Source: Streptomyces piniterrae
Lineage (GTDB): Bacteria > Actinomycetota > Actinomycetes > Streptomycetales > Streptomycetaceae
Assembly (NCBI RefSeq): GCF_005048155.1
Contig: NZ_SUMB01000001.1
Span: forward strand, 558,001 to 622,000
Direction: 5' to 3'
DNA: 64,000 nucleotides
Each line of letters begins with the position of its first letter. Within the stretch, counting starts at the first letter, position 1. The notes beneath the pieces were generated by a model, which did not search any database, was not told the DNA's origin, and saw only the letters and a program-made list of their open reading frames with translations. Of this stretch, positions 8,592-17,731 are shown piece by piece. A program made the position numbers and the translations under genes.

Positions 8592-9944
8592 TCACCCGTT
8601 TCCTTTCTGCGACGCGGCCGCGTACCGGCTCGGCGGCCGGGGCAGGCCGAGCTTCTCGCGGAGCGTCCCCGCTCGGTAACTCTCCTTGTACACCCCGAGC
8701 TTCTGCAGTTCCGGCACCACGTGGTCGACGAATTCCGTCAGCGAGCCCGGGAGATACGGCGGCATGATATTGAAACCGTCCGCGGCCCCCGATGCCAGCC
8801 ATTCCGCCATGGTCTCGGCCACCCGCCGGTACGAGCCGACCACCACGAGATGACCGCGGGCGACGGTCATCCGCTCGTAGAGCTGACGGATCGTGAGCCC
8901 CTCCGCCGCCAGCTTCTCGATCAGCCGCCGCCGGCTCTGGTTGCCGTTCGACGGCGGCAGCGCGGGCAGCGGCCCGTCGACGTCGTGTTCCGAGAGATCG
9001 AACCCACCGACCAGGTCCGACAACATGGCGACGCCCAGCCCGGGGTGAATGAGGCGCTGCAACTCCGCGAACTTCTCCTGGGCCTCCTCGTCCGTGGCGC
9101 CGATGAACGGGCACAGCCCCGGCATCACCAGGATGTCGTCGTGCGGACGGTCGTAGGCCGGCAGCCGCCGCTTGAGGTCCTGGCTGAAGGCGCGCGCGGC
9201 CGCCCGTTCCGGCTGCGCGGTGAACACCACCTCGGCGGTGCGCGCCGCCAGCTCCCTGCCGTCCTCCGACGAACCCGCCTGGACCATCAGCGGATGGCCC
9301 TGCGGTGGCCGGGAGATGTTCAGTTCGCCGCGCACCCGGAAGTGTGCTCCCTCGTGGCCCAGCACATGCCGGGCCGCGGGGTCGTAGAAGACACCGCGCT
9401 CCTTGTCCCGGAGCAGTGCGTCGTCGTCCCAGCTGTCCCACAGCCCGGTGACCACCTCGAAGAACTCGGCGGCCCGGCGGTAGCGGTCGGGGTGCGCCGG
9501 GTGCGCCTCCAGCCCGAAGTTGTACGCCGCGTCGCTCTTGGACGACGTCACCAGATTCCATCCCGCGCGGCCGCCGCTCAGCAGATCGAGGGAGGCGAAC
9601 TCACGGGCGACGTTGTAGGGCTCCTTGTACGTCGTCGAGGCGGTGGCGACCAGGCCGAGATGAGTGGTCTCCATGGCCAGCGCGGACAGCAGCGTCATCG
9701 GCTCGAAGACGACGACCCTGCTGCCGTAGCCGCCCTGGTCGTCGTTGAAGACGGAGGGCGTGTCCGACAGGAACATGAAGTCGAACAGGCCGCGTTCCGC
9801 GGTCCGTGCGAGGTCGACGTAGTGGCCGATGTTCTGCGCGCCGTCGGCCACGGCGTCGGGATGCCGCCAGGCGGCGGCATGGTGCCCCGTCCCGTAGGAC
9901 AGATAGGCGCCCAGCACCAGTGTGCGGCCCTCGGGTGTACTCAT
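8592..9944 (-). CDS. LLM-class FMN-dependent monooxygenase (NtaA/SnaA/DszA type)
   Basis: A 450-residue bacterial-luciferase-like flavin monooxygenase. The start at 9944 (MSTPEGRTLVLGAYL) follows AAAGGAGGA; an upstream in-frame start lacks this. The pattern matches the nitrilotriacetate monooxygenase subfamily: a TIM-barrel with ERGLFDFMFLSDTPSV, the SGGRAGWNLVTS flavin-phosphate region, the HPDRYRRAAEFFEVV helix and PPQGHPLMVQAGSSEDGRE. Family members oxidise C-N or C-S bonds with reduced FMN from a separate reductase. No reductase is encoded nearby. In this operon it could N- or C-hydroxylate the phosphonate backbone, or cleave a C-N bond. Stop and next start are 5 bases apart, so translation is probably coupled. 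Confidence 0.88.
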   Translation of the reverse strand: MSTPEGRTLVLGAYLSYGTGHHAAAWRHPDAVADGAQNIGHYVDLARTAERGLFDFMFLSDTPSVFNDDQGGYGSRVVVFEPMTLLSALAMETTHLGLVATASTTYKEPYNVAREFASLDLLSGGRAGWNLVTSSKSDAAYNFGLEAHPAHPDRYRRAAEFFEVVTGLWDSWDDDALLRDKERGVFYDPAARHVLGHEGAHFRVRGELNISRPPQGHPLMVQAGSSEDGRELAARTAEVVFTAQPERAAARAFSQDLKRRLPAYDRPHDDILVMPGLCPFIGATDEEAQEKFAELQRLIHPGLGVAMLSDLVGGFDLSEHDVDGPLPALPPSNGNQSRRRLIEKLAAEGLTIRQLYERMTVARGHLVVVGSYRRVAETMAEWLASGAADGFNIMPPYLPGSLTEFVDHVVPELQKLGVYKESYRAGTLREKLGLPRPPSRYAAASQKGNG

Positions 9945-9990
9945 GGGAGAGCGTCCTCCTTTCGTCACAAGGCGACCGGTCCGGCGCTGG

Positions 9991-10824
9991 TCAGCTCTGC
10001 AGCTGGAAGACCTCGCGCAGCTCGGCGATCTCGCCCTCCAGCTCGCTGGTGGAGCCGTGCCGCGTGATGTGCGCGAGGCTCTGCCGCATTGCCGTGATCG
10101 AGGCGCGCAGGGCCTGGTTCGCGTAGATGGCGAGCGAGAAGCCGGCCGCGCGGAGTTGCTCGGCGTCGACGTCGGGATAGGTGGTGGGCACGGCGATCAG
10201 CGGTACGTCCGTGCGCTGCCAGCTCCTGCCGAAGTCCAGGATCTCCCGGCCGTCCCGCGACTTCGAGTGGATGAGCACCGCGTCCGCACCGGCTTCGACA
10301 TAGGCGTCGGCCCGGCGGATCGCGTCCTCCTTGCTGCCGCCGGCGATGAAGGTCTCGATCCGCGCGACGACGACGAAGTCGTCCGTCTGCTGGGCCTTCT
10401 TGGCCGTCCTGATCTTCGTGCAGAAGCCTTCCACGGTCTCCTGGTCCTGGGACCCGTCACCGAGCGAATTCCGCTTGGGAAAGACCTTGTCCTCGATGCA
10501 GACGCCCGCGATGCCGGCCCGCTCGTACTGGTCGACCATACGCGCCACATTCTGTGCGTCACCGAATCCGGTGTCACAGTCCGCGAGCACCGGCAGATCG
10601 GTCGCGTCGTTCATCGCACGGGCCGCGTTGAGGAATTCCGTCATGGTGAGAATGCTGTCGTCGGGAACCGCATAGGAAGCGGAGATGCCCAGTCCGCTGG
10701 CCCACAGCACATGGAAGCCGCTGTCCTGCGCGATACGTGCGCTCAGTCCGTCGTGCACACCCGCGGCCAGGGAGAGTTTGCCGCCCCGGGAAATCGCCTC
10801 GCGTAACAGGGACCGCTTGTTCAT
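9991..10824 (-). CDS. pepM: Phosphoenolpyruvate phosphomutase (PepM)
   Basis: A 277-residue enzyme of the isocitrate lyase/PEP mutase superfamily. The signature [10 protein letters not shown] (residues 111-120) is the PepM form of the EDKxxxxxNS motif that separates true phosphomutases from lyases. The metal-binding DCDTGFG (82-88) and the early WASGLGIS region are present. It interconverts PEP and phosphonopyruvate, forming the C-P bond that commits carbon to phosphonates. Equilibrium strongly favours PEP, so a following irreversible step is needed; here no phosphonopyruvate decarboxylase is seen, and the nearby synthase and aconitase fill the role. The start at 10824 is preceded by GGAGAAG. 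Codon 7 is TTA, a possible bldA checkpoint. Confidence 0.95.
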   Translation of the reverse strand: MNKRSLLREAISRGGKLSLAAGVHDGLSARIAQDSGFHVLWASGLGISASYAVPDDSILTMTEFLNAARAMNDATDLPVLADCDTGFGDAQNVARMVDQYERAGIAGVCIEDKVFPKRNSLGDGSQDQETVEGFCTKIRTAKKAQQTDDFVVVARIETFIAGGSKEDAIRRADAYVEAGADAVLIHSKSRDGREILDFGRSWQRTDVPLIAVPTTYPDVDAEQLRAAGFSLAIYANQALRASITAMRQSLAHITRHGSTSELEGEIAELREVFQLQS

Positions 10825-10876
10825 GTCTTCTCCTCGAGAAAGCGCGAATAAGGAACAGATGAGAAGGGGCGCGATG

Positions 10877-13564
10877 TCACGGCGCGTCCAGCAACGGGGC
10901 CGCCACCGCCCGCAGAAAACCGCCCCGGCGCAGGTAGTCCAGCTCGCGGGCGGTGTCCACGCGAGCGCGCATCCGCCACGCCCCGACGAGTCCGCCGCCG
11001 GCGTCACTGGCCCGCACCGTGACCTCGCCGCGCGGCGACAGTCCGTCCAGCCCGGTGATCTCGAACGTTTCACGGCCGGTGAGACCGAGCGGGCCCGCGC
11101 CCTGACCGGGCAGGAATTCGAGCGGGTGGATGCCCATGCCGATCAGGTTGCTCCGGTGGATCCGCTCAAAACTCTCGGCCAGCACGGCCCGTACGCCCAA
11201 CAGCGCCGGGCCCTTCGCCGCCCAGTCACGGGAGCTGCCGAACCCGTAGTCCCTGCCCGCCAGAATGACGACGGGGGTCTCCTCGGCCTTGTAGCGAGCG
11301 GCCGCGTCGTAGACGCTCATCGGCTCGCCGCTCGGCATATGGAGGGTGCGGCTGCCGCCTTCCGAAGGAGTCAGCCGGTTGCGGAAGTTGGGGTTGGCGA
11401 AGGCGCCCCGCACCAGCACCTCGTGATTGGCGCGCCGACAGCCGTAGGAGTTGTAGTCGGCGGGTGCGACCCCCGCCTGCGACAGATGACGGCCGGCCGG
11501 TGAACCCTCGGCGATGGAGCCGGCGGGGGAGATGTGGTCGGTGGTGGTCGAGTCCCCGGCGAACACGAGGACCCGCGCGCCGCGCAGATCGGCCGTCCGG
11601 GTTCTGCCCTCGTCGTCGAAGAAGGGCGACCGCACCAGATAGGTGGAGTCGGCGGGCCAGTCGTAGACCGGGCCTTCCGGGAAGTCCAGGTTCTGCCAGT
11701 CCGGACCGCCCTCGAACAGCACCTCCTTCTCCTCCCGGAAGTGCTCGGCCGCCACATGGCCGACCGCCCGGGCGATCTCGTCGGGTGCCGGCCACAGGTC
11801 GGTGAGCCGCACCTCGTCGCCGTTCGCGTCGATGCCGATCGGGTCGGAGCTCAGGTCGGTCCGTACCGTACCGGCCAGCGCGAACGCCACCACCAGCGCC
11901 GGGGACGCGAGATAGGCGGCGGCGACGTCACGGTGTATCCGGCCCTCGAAGTTGCGGTTACCGGAGAGCACGGCCGCCAGACGCGTTCCCCTGGTCCGTA
12001 CGGCCTCCTCGGCGAGCGGCGCGAGCCCGCCGGAGTTGCCGATGCAGGTGGTGCACCCGAAACCGGCCACACCGAACCCCAGTTTCTCCAGGTGGGTGAG
12101 GAGTCCGGCGGCCTGGAGATAGTGCGTCACCGCACGCGATCCCGGTGCCAGGGTGGTCTTGACCCAGGCCGGCACCGCCAGCCCACGTTCCACTGCCTTA
12201 CGGGCCACCAGCCCCGCGATGACCATGGACTCGGGGTTGGAGGTGTTGGTGCAACTGGTGATGGCGGCGAGGGCCACGGCACCGTCGGGCAATGCCGGCG
12301 CGCCCTCGGAATCGCCGGCGGGGGCCTGCCCGCGACCGTCCCGGGGGAAGCTGTCCGGCACAGCGGCGAGCGCCAGTCGTTCCTGAGGGCGACGGGGTCC
12401 CGCGACGGCGGGCTCGACCCGCGACAGATCGAACTCGACGGTCCGCGCGCAGAGGGGATCCGCCGGACGGTCCACCGCACCGTTCACGGCACTGTCCACG
12501 GCGTCTTCCACGGATACGAACAGGCCCTGTTCCTTGGTGTATTCCTCGACGCGGGCGATGTCCTCGGCCGTACGGCCGGTGAGTCGGAGGTAGTCGAGCG
12601 TCACCTCGTCGACGGGGAAGAACGCCACAGTGCAGCCGTACTCGGGCGCCATGTTGGACAACGTCGCCCGGTCAGGGACGGAGAGCGAGCGCACTCCGGG
12701 GCCGAAGAACTCCACGAACTGCCCGACGACACCGGTCTCCCGCAGGAACTCCGTCATGGCCAGCGCCAGATCCGTGGCGGTGCCGCCCACCGGCAGTTCG
12801 CCGGTGAGCCGCACACCGAGCACCGGGGGGCTCAGCAGCGAAACGGAGTGCCCCAGCAGCGCGGTCTCGGCCTCGATGCCGCCCACTCCCCAGCCGAGCA
12901 CACCCAGCGCACCCACCATCGGGGTGTGTGAATCGGTGCCGAGCACCAGGTCGGGGGCGAGCAGACCGCCGGCGTCCGGCATGACGACCCTGGCGAGGTG
13001 CTCCAGGTTCATCTGATGGACGATGCCCCGGCCGGGCGGGACGACGCGCAGCCCGCTGATCGCCTGCTGGGCCCAGCGCAGGAACCGGTAGCGCTCATGG
13101 TTGAGGTCGTACTCGCGGGACATGTTGAGGCTCAGCGCCTCGGGCCTCGCCCAGGCATGCACCTCCACCGAGTGGTCCACGACGATGTCCACGGGCAGCG
13201 CGGGCCGGGCTCGGCGCGGGTCGAGGCCCCGCTCGGCCATCAGTGACCGCAGGGACGCGAGGTCCGACAGCACCGGGATGCCCGTGTGGTCCTGAAGGAT
13301 CAGCCGGGTCGGCCGGAAGGCGATCTCCTCCGCGGGGCCGGAGCCCGCGCAGGCGGAGATCAGCGCGGCGGCCGAGTCCATGGCCCGGCCGACGGCGGCC
13401 TCGTCGCCGCTCGTCACGGCGGCCCGCAGGACGTTCTCCACGAGGATCCGGACACTTCGGGGCGCCGTCCGCAGCCCCGTGAGCCCATGGGCCTCGGCCG
13501 CGGCCAGACTGACGTAACGGCCCGCTTCCGGCCCCGAGCCCAGTGAGCGCAGCAACTCGTGCAT
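10877..13564 (-). CDS. Aconitase paralogue, probable phosphonomethylmalate isomerase
   Basis: An 895-residue AcnA/IRP-type aconitase in a single chain. The [4Fe-4S] cysteines are in [13 protein letters not shown] and [15 protein letters not shown], and the C-terminal swivel domain carries [17 protein letters not shown] and [14 protein letters not shown]. The length equals housekeeping aconitase, but the position between PEP mutase and a homocitrate-synthase-like gene argues for a pathway isomerase. FR-900098 (FrbA) and phosphinothricin (Pmi) clusters use such paralogues to convert 2- to 3-phosphonomethylmalate or the phosphinate equivalent. It begins 105 bases after the synthase and ends 52 bases before pepM. 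No isocitrate dehydrogenase homologue is in the window. Confidence 0.9.
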   Translation of the reverse strand: MHELLRSLGSGPEAGRYVSLAAAEAHGLTGLRTAPRSVRILVENVLRAAVTSGDEAAVGRAMDSAAALISACAGSGPAEEIAFRPTRLILQDHTGIPVLSDLASLRSLMAERGLDPRRARPALPVDIVVDHSVEVHAWARPEALSLNMSREYDLNHERYRFLRWAQQAISGLRVVPPGRGIVHQMNLEHLARVVMPDAGGLLAPDLVLGTDSHTPMVGALGVLGWGVGGIEAETALLGHSVSLLSPPVLGVRLTGELPVGGTATDLALAMTEFLRETGVVGQFVEFFGPGVRSLSVPDRATLSNMAPEYGCTVAFFPVDEVTLDYLRLTGRTAEDIARVEEYTKEQGLFVSVEDAVDSAVNGAVDRPADPLCARTVEFDLSRVEPAVAGPRRPQERLALAAVPDSFPRDGRGQAPAGDSEGAPALPDGAVALAAITSCTNTSNPESMVIAGLVARKAVERGLAVPAWVKTTLAPGSRAVTHYLQAAGLLTHLEKLGFGVAGFGCTTCIGNSGGLAPLAEEAVRTRGTRLAAVLSGNRNFEGRIHRDVAAAYLASPALVVAFALAGTVRTDLSSDPIGIDANGDEVRLTDLWPAPDEIARAVGHVAAEHFREEKEVLFEGGPDWQNLDFPEGPVYDWPADSTYLVRSPFFDDEGRTRTADLRGARVLVFAGDSTTTDHISPAGSIAEGSPAGRHLSQAGVAPADYNSYGCRRANHEVLVRGAFANPNFRNRLTPSEGGSRTLHMPSGEPMSVYDAAARYKAEETPVVILAGRDYGFGSSRDWAAKGPALLGVRAVLAESFERIHRSNLIGMGIHPLEFLPGQGAGPLGLTGRETFEITGLDGLSPRGEVTVRASDAGGGLVGAWRMRARVDTARELDYLRRGGFLRAVAAPLLDAP

Positions 13565-13669
13565 TCGTACTCGACCCTTCTCGCTTCTCGCTTCGCGTGG
13601 TCTCGCATCGTGAGGTCTGCCGGCCCGGCGCCGGCGGAAGGCCGCCGGGCCGGCAGCGGAGCGGAAGGG

Positions 13670-14809
13670 TCAGACGCCGGCCTCGGCGAGCGCCTTCTTG
13701 TAGATATCGGCCAGGTCCTCCTGGGACACCGCGCCACCGGTACGGATGGACTGCGCCCGCACCTCGTCGAGGCAGCGGCCCAGCAGGTCCTCCTGCGGCT
13801 CGATGCCCTGCTGTTCCAGGGCCCATTCGACGAGTGCCCGCCCGGAGTGCTTGCCGAGCACATAGCGGCGCTCGCCGCCGACATGCTCCGGCGGGAAGGG
13901 CTCGAAGGTGGAGGTGTCGCGCAGCATGCCGTTGGCGTGGATACCGGACTCGTGGGCGAAGACGTTGTCGCCGATGACCGGCTGCCAGGGCAGCACCGGA
14001 TGCCTGGCCGCTCGCGAGACCAGCAGGCTGAGTTCCTTGAGCTTGGTCAGGTCGATGCCCAGGTCCCGGTCGTACAGCTTCTTCAGCGCCACGACGACCT
14101 GCGCGAGATCCGCCATGCCGGCCCGCTCGCCGATGGCGTTGACCGTCACATGGAAGTAGCGGGCGCCGGCCTTGAGCCCCGCCAGTGTGTTGGCGGTGGC
14201 CAGGCCGAAGTCGTTGTGGGCATGGCACTGGGTGTCGATGGGGGCGGCCGATCCGACCGCCGCGACCCGCTCGCCGTAGGCCTCCGGGCCCAGCAGTCCC
14301 ACGGTGTCCGAGAGCCGCAACCGGTCGGCGCCCGCCTCGTGGACCACGCCGGCGTACTCCTGGAGGAAGGAGATCTCGGTGCGGGCGATGTCCTCCGCGC
14401 TGATGGAGACGAACGCCCCACGGTCCTTCGCCATCTTGACGAGGTCGGTGGCGGTCGCCAGCAGCCAGGAACGGTCCTTGCGGACGCTTGCCTTCAAGTG
14501 TCCCTTGGACGTGGGCAGCCCGATGTGCACGGCCTTGAACCCCATGTCCAATGAGCTCTCGACATCGGCCCGGACGCCGCGGTGCCACACGACCAGCCGG
14601 GCCTCATCCTGCCGGTCCACACAGGACCTGATGAATTCCAATTCCTCCCCGCCCATTGCGGGGATACCGATTTCGACCGAGCCCACACCCGCGGCTAACA
14701 GCGCGTCGAGAATCTTTGTCTTGGTTTCCTTGGAAAAGGCGACGCCCGGTGTCTGCTCACCGTCTCGCAGTGTGGTGTCTTCGAGAACGAGGTCGTTGCG
14801 GATAGGCAT
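13670..14809 (-). CDS. 2-phosphonomethylmalate synthase (homocitrate synthase family)
   Basis: A 379-residue DRE-TIM metallolyase. DTTLRDGEQTPG (11-22) holds the metal and catalytic residues, THCHAHNDFG-type metal ligands appear as DTQCHAHNDFGLA, and HESGIHANGML plus VLGKHSGR mark the C-terminal subdomains of homocitrate and isopropylmalate synthases. Without a regulatory domain it resembles FrbC and the phosphinothricin Pms, which condense acetyl-CoA with phosphonopyruvate or its phosphinate analogue. It is the first gene of the ten-gene operon; the operon promoter must lie in the 515 bases upstream. Codon 38 is TTA. Homocitrate synthesis proper is less likely given the adjacent pepM and aconitase genes. 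Confidence 0.88.
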   Translation of the reverse strand: MPIRNDLVLEDTTLRDGEQTPGVAFSKETKTKILDALLAAGVGSVEIGIPAMGGEELEFIRSCVDRQDEARLVVWHRGVRADVESSLDMGFKAVHIGLPTSKGHLKASVRKDRSWLLATATDLVKMAKDRGAFVSISAEDIARTEISFLQEYAGVVHEAGADRLRLSDTVGLLGPEAYGERVAAVGSAAPIDTQCHAHNDFGLATANTLAGLKAGARYFHVTVNAIGERAGMADLAQVVVALKKLYDRDLGIDLTKLKELSLLVSRAARHPVLPWQPVIGDNVFAHESGIHANGMLRDTSTFEPFPPEHVGGERRYVLGKHSGRALVEWALEQQGIEPQEDLLGRCLDEVRAQSIRTGGAVSQEDLADIYKKALAEAGV

Positions 14810-15324
14810 GATGAGTCTTCAACCCTTTCTAGGCAAGGTGACGTTGAGGTGCTCTTGCAAGGGGGCGCGGGGTTACCGCGGAGATGAAGAATGCATGAAC
14901 CAAACCAGGAACGACCGTGAATCACAACGGAGTTATCGGGGATGTGACGTGGATCATGGTGGGGTGCATTCGGTGGTGGCCGCATGATCCATAAAGATCA
15001 ACATGACATGCCGTTATGCGTCGGCCGCGCACCGTCGCCATTTTCCCGGCGGGCAAATTTTTCACCAAGGAACCGTATGTCCACTCGCAATGACAGGGCA
15101 TCGCGAAATGAAATCACCAACTCCCCTGGTTCGTGCCCTGTCCGGCTGTCCCTTTGCCCTGAGGTATGGCCGAGATAAGTAGGCGCAGGTCGAACAGGGG
15201 GGATCAAGGAAACGTAAATATCGCCACGGGGGAGTCAAGTGGAATGTTCTCGTCGGTCGCGTCCGGCCCGGCCCCGCCGACCCGGTCACGTGAGCGTGCC
15301 GGCCTGATCACCTAGACTCGGCGG
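14810..15324 (+). promoter_or_regulatory. Divergent promoter region of the phosphonate operon and yciO
   Basis: About 515 bases with no convincing gene. It is lower in GC than its surroundings, especially 14990-15240, as expected for promoter DNA. It contains a perfect 9-bp inverted repeat (listed separately). No cluster-situated regulator gene is present in the operon, so regulation may act in trans on this region. Confidence 0.55.
14950..14991. promoter_or_regulatory. Inverted repeat TGGATCATG...CATGATCCA, candidate operator
   Basis: Two perfect 9-bp arms at 14950-14958 and 14983-14991 are separated by 24 bases, so their centres are 33 bp apart, about three helical turns. It sits 141 bases upstream of the synthase start. 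The spacing suits a dimer or tetramer of a DNA-binding protein; the regulator is unknown. Confidence 0.45.
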
Positions 15325-15945
15325 ATGGCGAAGTATTTCGACGTACACCCAGAGAATCCTCAGCGGCGCACGATCAGCAGCGTTGCGGACAGCATCCGCT
15401 CCGGCGGGCTCGTCGTGTATCCGACGGACTCCTGTTTCGCGCTGGGATGCCAGCTGGGCAGCCGTGACGGCATCGGCCGGATCCGCTCGATCCGGGACCT
15501 CGACGACCGTCACCACTTCACCCTGGTGTGCCAGAACTTCGCGCAGCTGGGGCAGTTCGTGCAGATCGACAACGACGTGTTCCGCGCGATCAAGGCGGCC
15601 ACGCCGGGCAGTTACACCTTCATCCTCCCCGCGACGAGGGAGGTGCCGCGCCAGCTGCTGCACCCGAAGAAGAAGACGGTCGGCGTCCGGATCCCCGACC
15701 ACGCCGTCGCCCAGGCCCTGCTCGCCGAACTGGGTGAGCCGCTGCTCTCCAGCACCCTGCTGCTGCCCGACGAGGACGAGCCGATGACTCAGGGCTGGGA
15801 GATCAAGGAGCGGCTCGACCACGTGGTGGACGCCGTGGTCGACTCGGGCGACTGCGGCACCGAGCCGACCACGGTCCTCGATTTCTCCAGCGGCGAGCTG
15901 GAGATCGTACGCCGAGGGGCAGGCGACACCGCGCGGTTCGAATAG
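15325..15945 (+). CDS. YciO-like Sua5/YrdC-domain protein
   Basis: A 206-residue YrdC-fold protein that resembles E. coli YciO along its length: KYFDVHPENPQRR at the start, VVYPTDSCFALGCQ, the PGSYTFILPATREVPRQLL segment and KKTVGVRIPDH. The family binds ATP and RNA; YrdC/Sua5 make threonylcarbamoyl-adenylate for tRNA t6A, whereas the role of YciO proteins is less clear. It is transcribed away from the phosphonate operon and ends 34 bases before the convergent solute-binding gene. It is probably a housekeeping gene and marks the operon boundary. Confidence 0.88.
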   Translation: MAKYFDVHPENPQRRTISSVADSIRSGGLVVYPTDSCFALGCQLGSRDGIGRIRSIRDLDDRHHFTLVCQNFAQLGQFVQIDNDVFRAIKAATPGSYTFILPATREVPRQLLHPKKKTVGVRIPDHAVAQALLAELGEPLLSSTLLLPDEDEPMTQGWEIKERLDHVVDAVVDSGDCGTEPTTVLDFSSGELEIVRRGAGDTARFE

Positions 15946-15979
15946 GCCACCGGCGCGAGGGCGCGTGCCCCTCGGCGGG

Positions 15980-17674
15980 CTACTTGGTGAAGCCGATGTG
16001 CTCGTAGACCACGTCGGTCATGCCGAGGGCGCCCATGTTGGCGAGGTCCTTCTTGATCGCCGCGATGTCGGGCCGCTGGTAGAGCGGCAGGACCCCGGCG
16101 AGCTGCCAGGCCTCGGCGTCGGCCTGGTTGACCTGCTTGAGCGAGTCGGCCGGGTCGGCGGCGTTGCCGCTGGCCGCGTGCAGGAGGTCGTCCAGCTTCT
16201 TGTTGCCGACCTTGGCGTTGTTGTTGCCGCCCTTGGCGGTGTAGATGTTCGCGGGGCCGCTCGCGGGGAACGGCGTGCCGATCAGGGTGTAGGGCGAGAT
16301 GTCGAAGTCGCCCGGGGTGATGTACTTGTCGAAGAAGTCGTTCACCGGCACCGTCTGGACCTGGAGCTTGACGCCGACCTGCTGGTACATCTGCGTCAGC
16401 ATCGACCCCTCGTTGGTGGACGCGGGCGTGCTCGACGGGATGACGAACCGCAGCGACAGCTCCTGGCCGCCCTTCTTGCGGACCTTGCCGCTGAGCTTCC
16501 AGCCGGCCTCGTCGAGCAGCTTCCCGGCCGCCTTCGGGTCGTACGTGCCGAGCTTGCCCGAGTTGTCCTGGTACCCCTTCTGGTTGGCGACCAGGAGGTG
16601 GTTGTTCATCGTGGCGGGCTTCCAGCCCAGGCCCTTGAGATCCGACTTGGCTATCGTCTCGCGGTCGGTGGCCATGAAGAGCGCCTGGCGGACCTTCGGG
16701 TCCTTGAGCTTGGCGCTCTGGCCGTTGAAGGTGAGCTGACGGTAGTTGGGGCCGCCCGCTTCACGGATCTCACCGGCCGACACCTGCGTCGCCTGCTTGT
16801 AGGCGGATGCGTCGCCGCCGACGTCGAAGTAGTCGACCTCACCGTTGGCGAAGGCGCCGGGCATGGAGGCGGAGTCCATCGCATGGAAGACGATCTTGTC
16901 CAGCCTGGGCTTGTCGCCCCACCACTTCGGGTCGGCGACCACCGTGACCGTCTTGGCGGACTTGTCGATGCCGCCCAGCTTGAACGCGTTACCGGTGACC
17001 GGGATCTTGTTGACGTAGGCGGTGTTGAAGGACTTGGCGTCGGAGACGTACTTCGCCGGATAAAGCGGCTGGTTGTTCGACGCGTTGTACATCGCCTTCC
17101 AGTCCGCGTACGGCTTGTCGAAGGTCATCACGGCCTCGTAGTCGTCCTTGCCCTTCTTCACCTCCGCGATCCGGTCGAAGCCGAGGGTTGAGGTCACCTT
17201 GTACGCCTCGTCTTGGCCGCTCAGGGCCGTGGCGTTGGCGGCGAGGTCCTTCCAGGTGATCGGTGTGCCGTCGGACCACTTGGCCTTGGGGTTGAGATGC
17301 CAGGTGACGACCTGCTTGCCCTTGACCGTGGCGGAGTCGGCATCCAGCAGGAACGCCTTGTTGGGGCTCTGCACACCGCGCGCGTCCGAGTGCCACAGAC
17401 TCGGCATGAGGGCCTTCATCACTTCCGTGGGGCCGGCCTGCAGACCGTCGATCTCCGTGATGTTCCACTGGGTGGCGAACGTGTCGATGGCCCAGTTCAT
17501 CGTCCCGCCCTGCTTGAGCTTCGCGGGGTCCGTCGCCTTGATGTTGACGGCGGTGGACTTCTGCGGCGCCTTCTCCTGCGCATCGTCACTGTCGGACCCG
17601 CCGCAGGCGGTCAGCGCCAGCGACGACACGGCGAGGGTCGCGACGAGCGAGAGCGGATATCTGGAGACCTTCAT
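15980..17674 (-). CDS. Oligopeptide ABC transporter, solute-binding lipoprotein
   Basis: A 564-residue family 5 (DppA/OppA-type) extracellular binding protein. The start at 17674 (MKVSRYPLSLVATLAVSS) follows GGAAGAGG and gives a lipoprotein signal ending LALTACGG, with Cys as the lipidated residue. The mature part has KLKQGGTMNWAID and the typical VRQALFMATDRETI segment of this family. It is the last gene of a minus-strand operon with two permeases and a double ATPase, 57 bases after the ATPase stop. It probably captures peptides at the membrane surface. No link with the neighbouring biosynthetic clusters is visible. Confidence 0.92.
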   Translation of the reverse strand: MKVSRYPLSLVATLAVSSLALTACGGSDSDDAQEKAPQKSTAVNIKATDPAKLKQGGTMNWAIDTFATQWNITEIDGLQAGPTEVMKALMPSLWHSDARGVQSPNKAFLLDADSATVKGKQVVTWHLNPKAKWSDGTPITWKDLAANATALSGQDEAYKVTSTLGFDRIAEVKKGKDDYEAVMTFDKPYADWKAMYNASNNQPLYPAKYVSDAKSFNTAYVNKIPVTGNAFKLGGIDKSAKTVTVVADPKWWGDKPRLDKIVFHAMDSASMPGAFANGEVDYFDVGGDASAYKQATQVSAGEIREAGGPNYRQLTFNGQSAKLKDPKVRQALFMATDRETIAKSDLKGLGWKPATMNNHLLVANQKGYQDNSGKLGTYDPKAAGKLLDEAGWKLSGKVRKKGGQELSLRFVIPSSTPASTNEGSMLTQMYQQVGVKLQVQTVPVNDFFDKYITPGDFDISPYTLIGTPFPASGPANIYTAKGGNNNAKVGNKKLDDLLHAASGNAADPADSLKQVNQADAEAWQLAGVLPLYQRPDIAAIKKDLANMGALGMTDVVYEHIGFTK

Positions 17675-17731
17675 CGATGCCTCTTCCTTGAGCTGTTGGG
17701 AGGTGACGGCCATGGGTGCGTGCGGCCCACG

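Noticed and set aside
10877..13564. Aconitase gene considered as the housekeeping citrate aconitase
   Set aside because: Its position between pepM and a phosphonomethylmalate-synthase-like gene in one operon makes a pathway paralogue much more likely, although sequence motifs alone cannot separate them.
13670..14809. Homocitrate synthase for lysine or nitrogenase cofactor
   Set aside because: No lysine aminoadipate or nif genes are around; pepM and aconitase context points to phosphonopyruvate as the acceptor.
15325..15945. YciO-like gene as part of the phosphonate cluster (carbamoyl transfer)
   Set aside because: It is transcribed in the opposite direction, closely resembles YciO housekeeping proteins, and no O-carbamoyltransferase is present.
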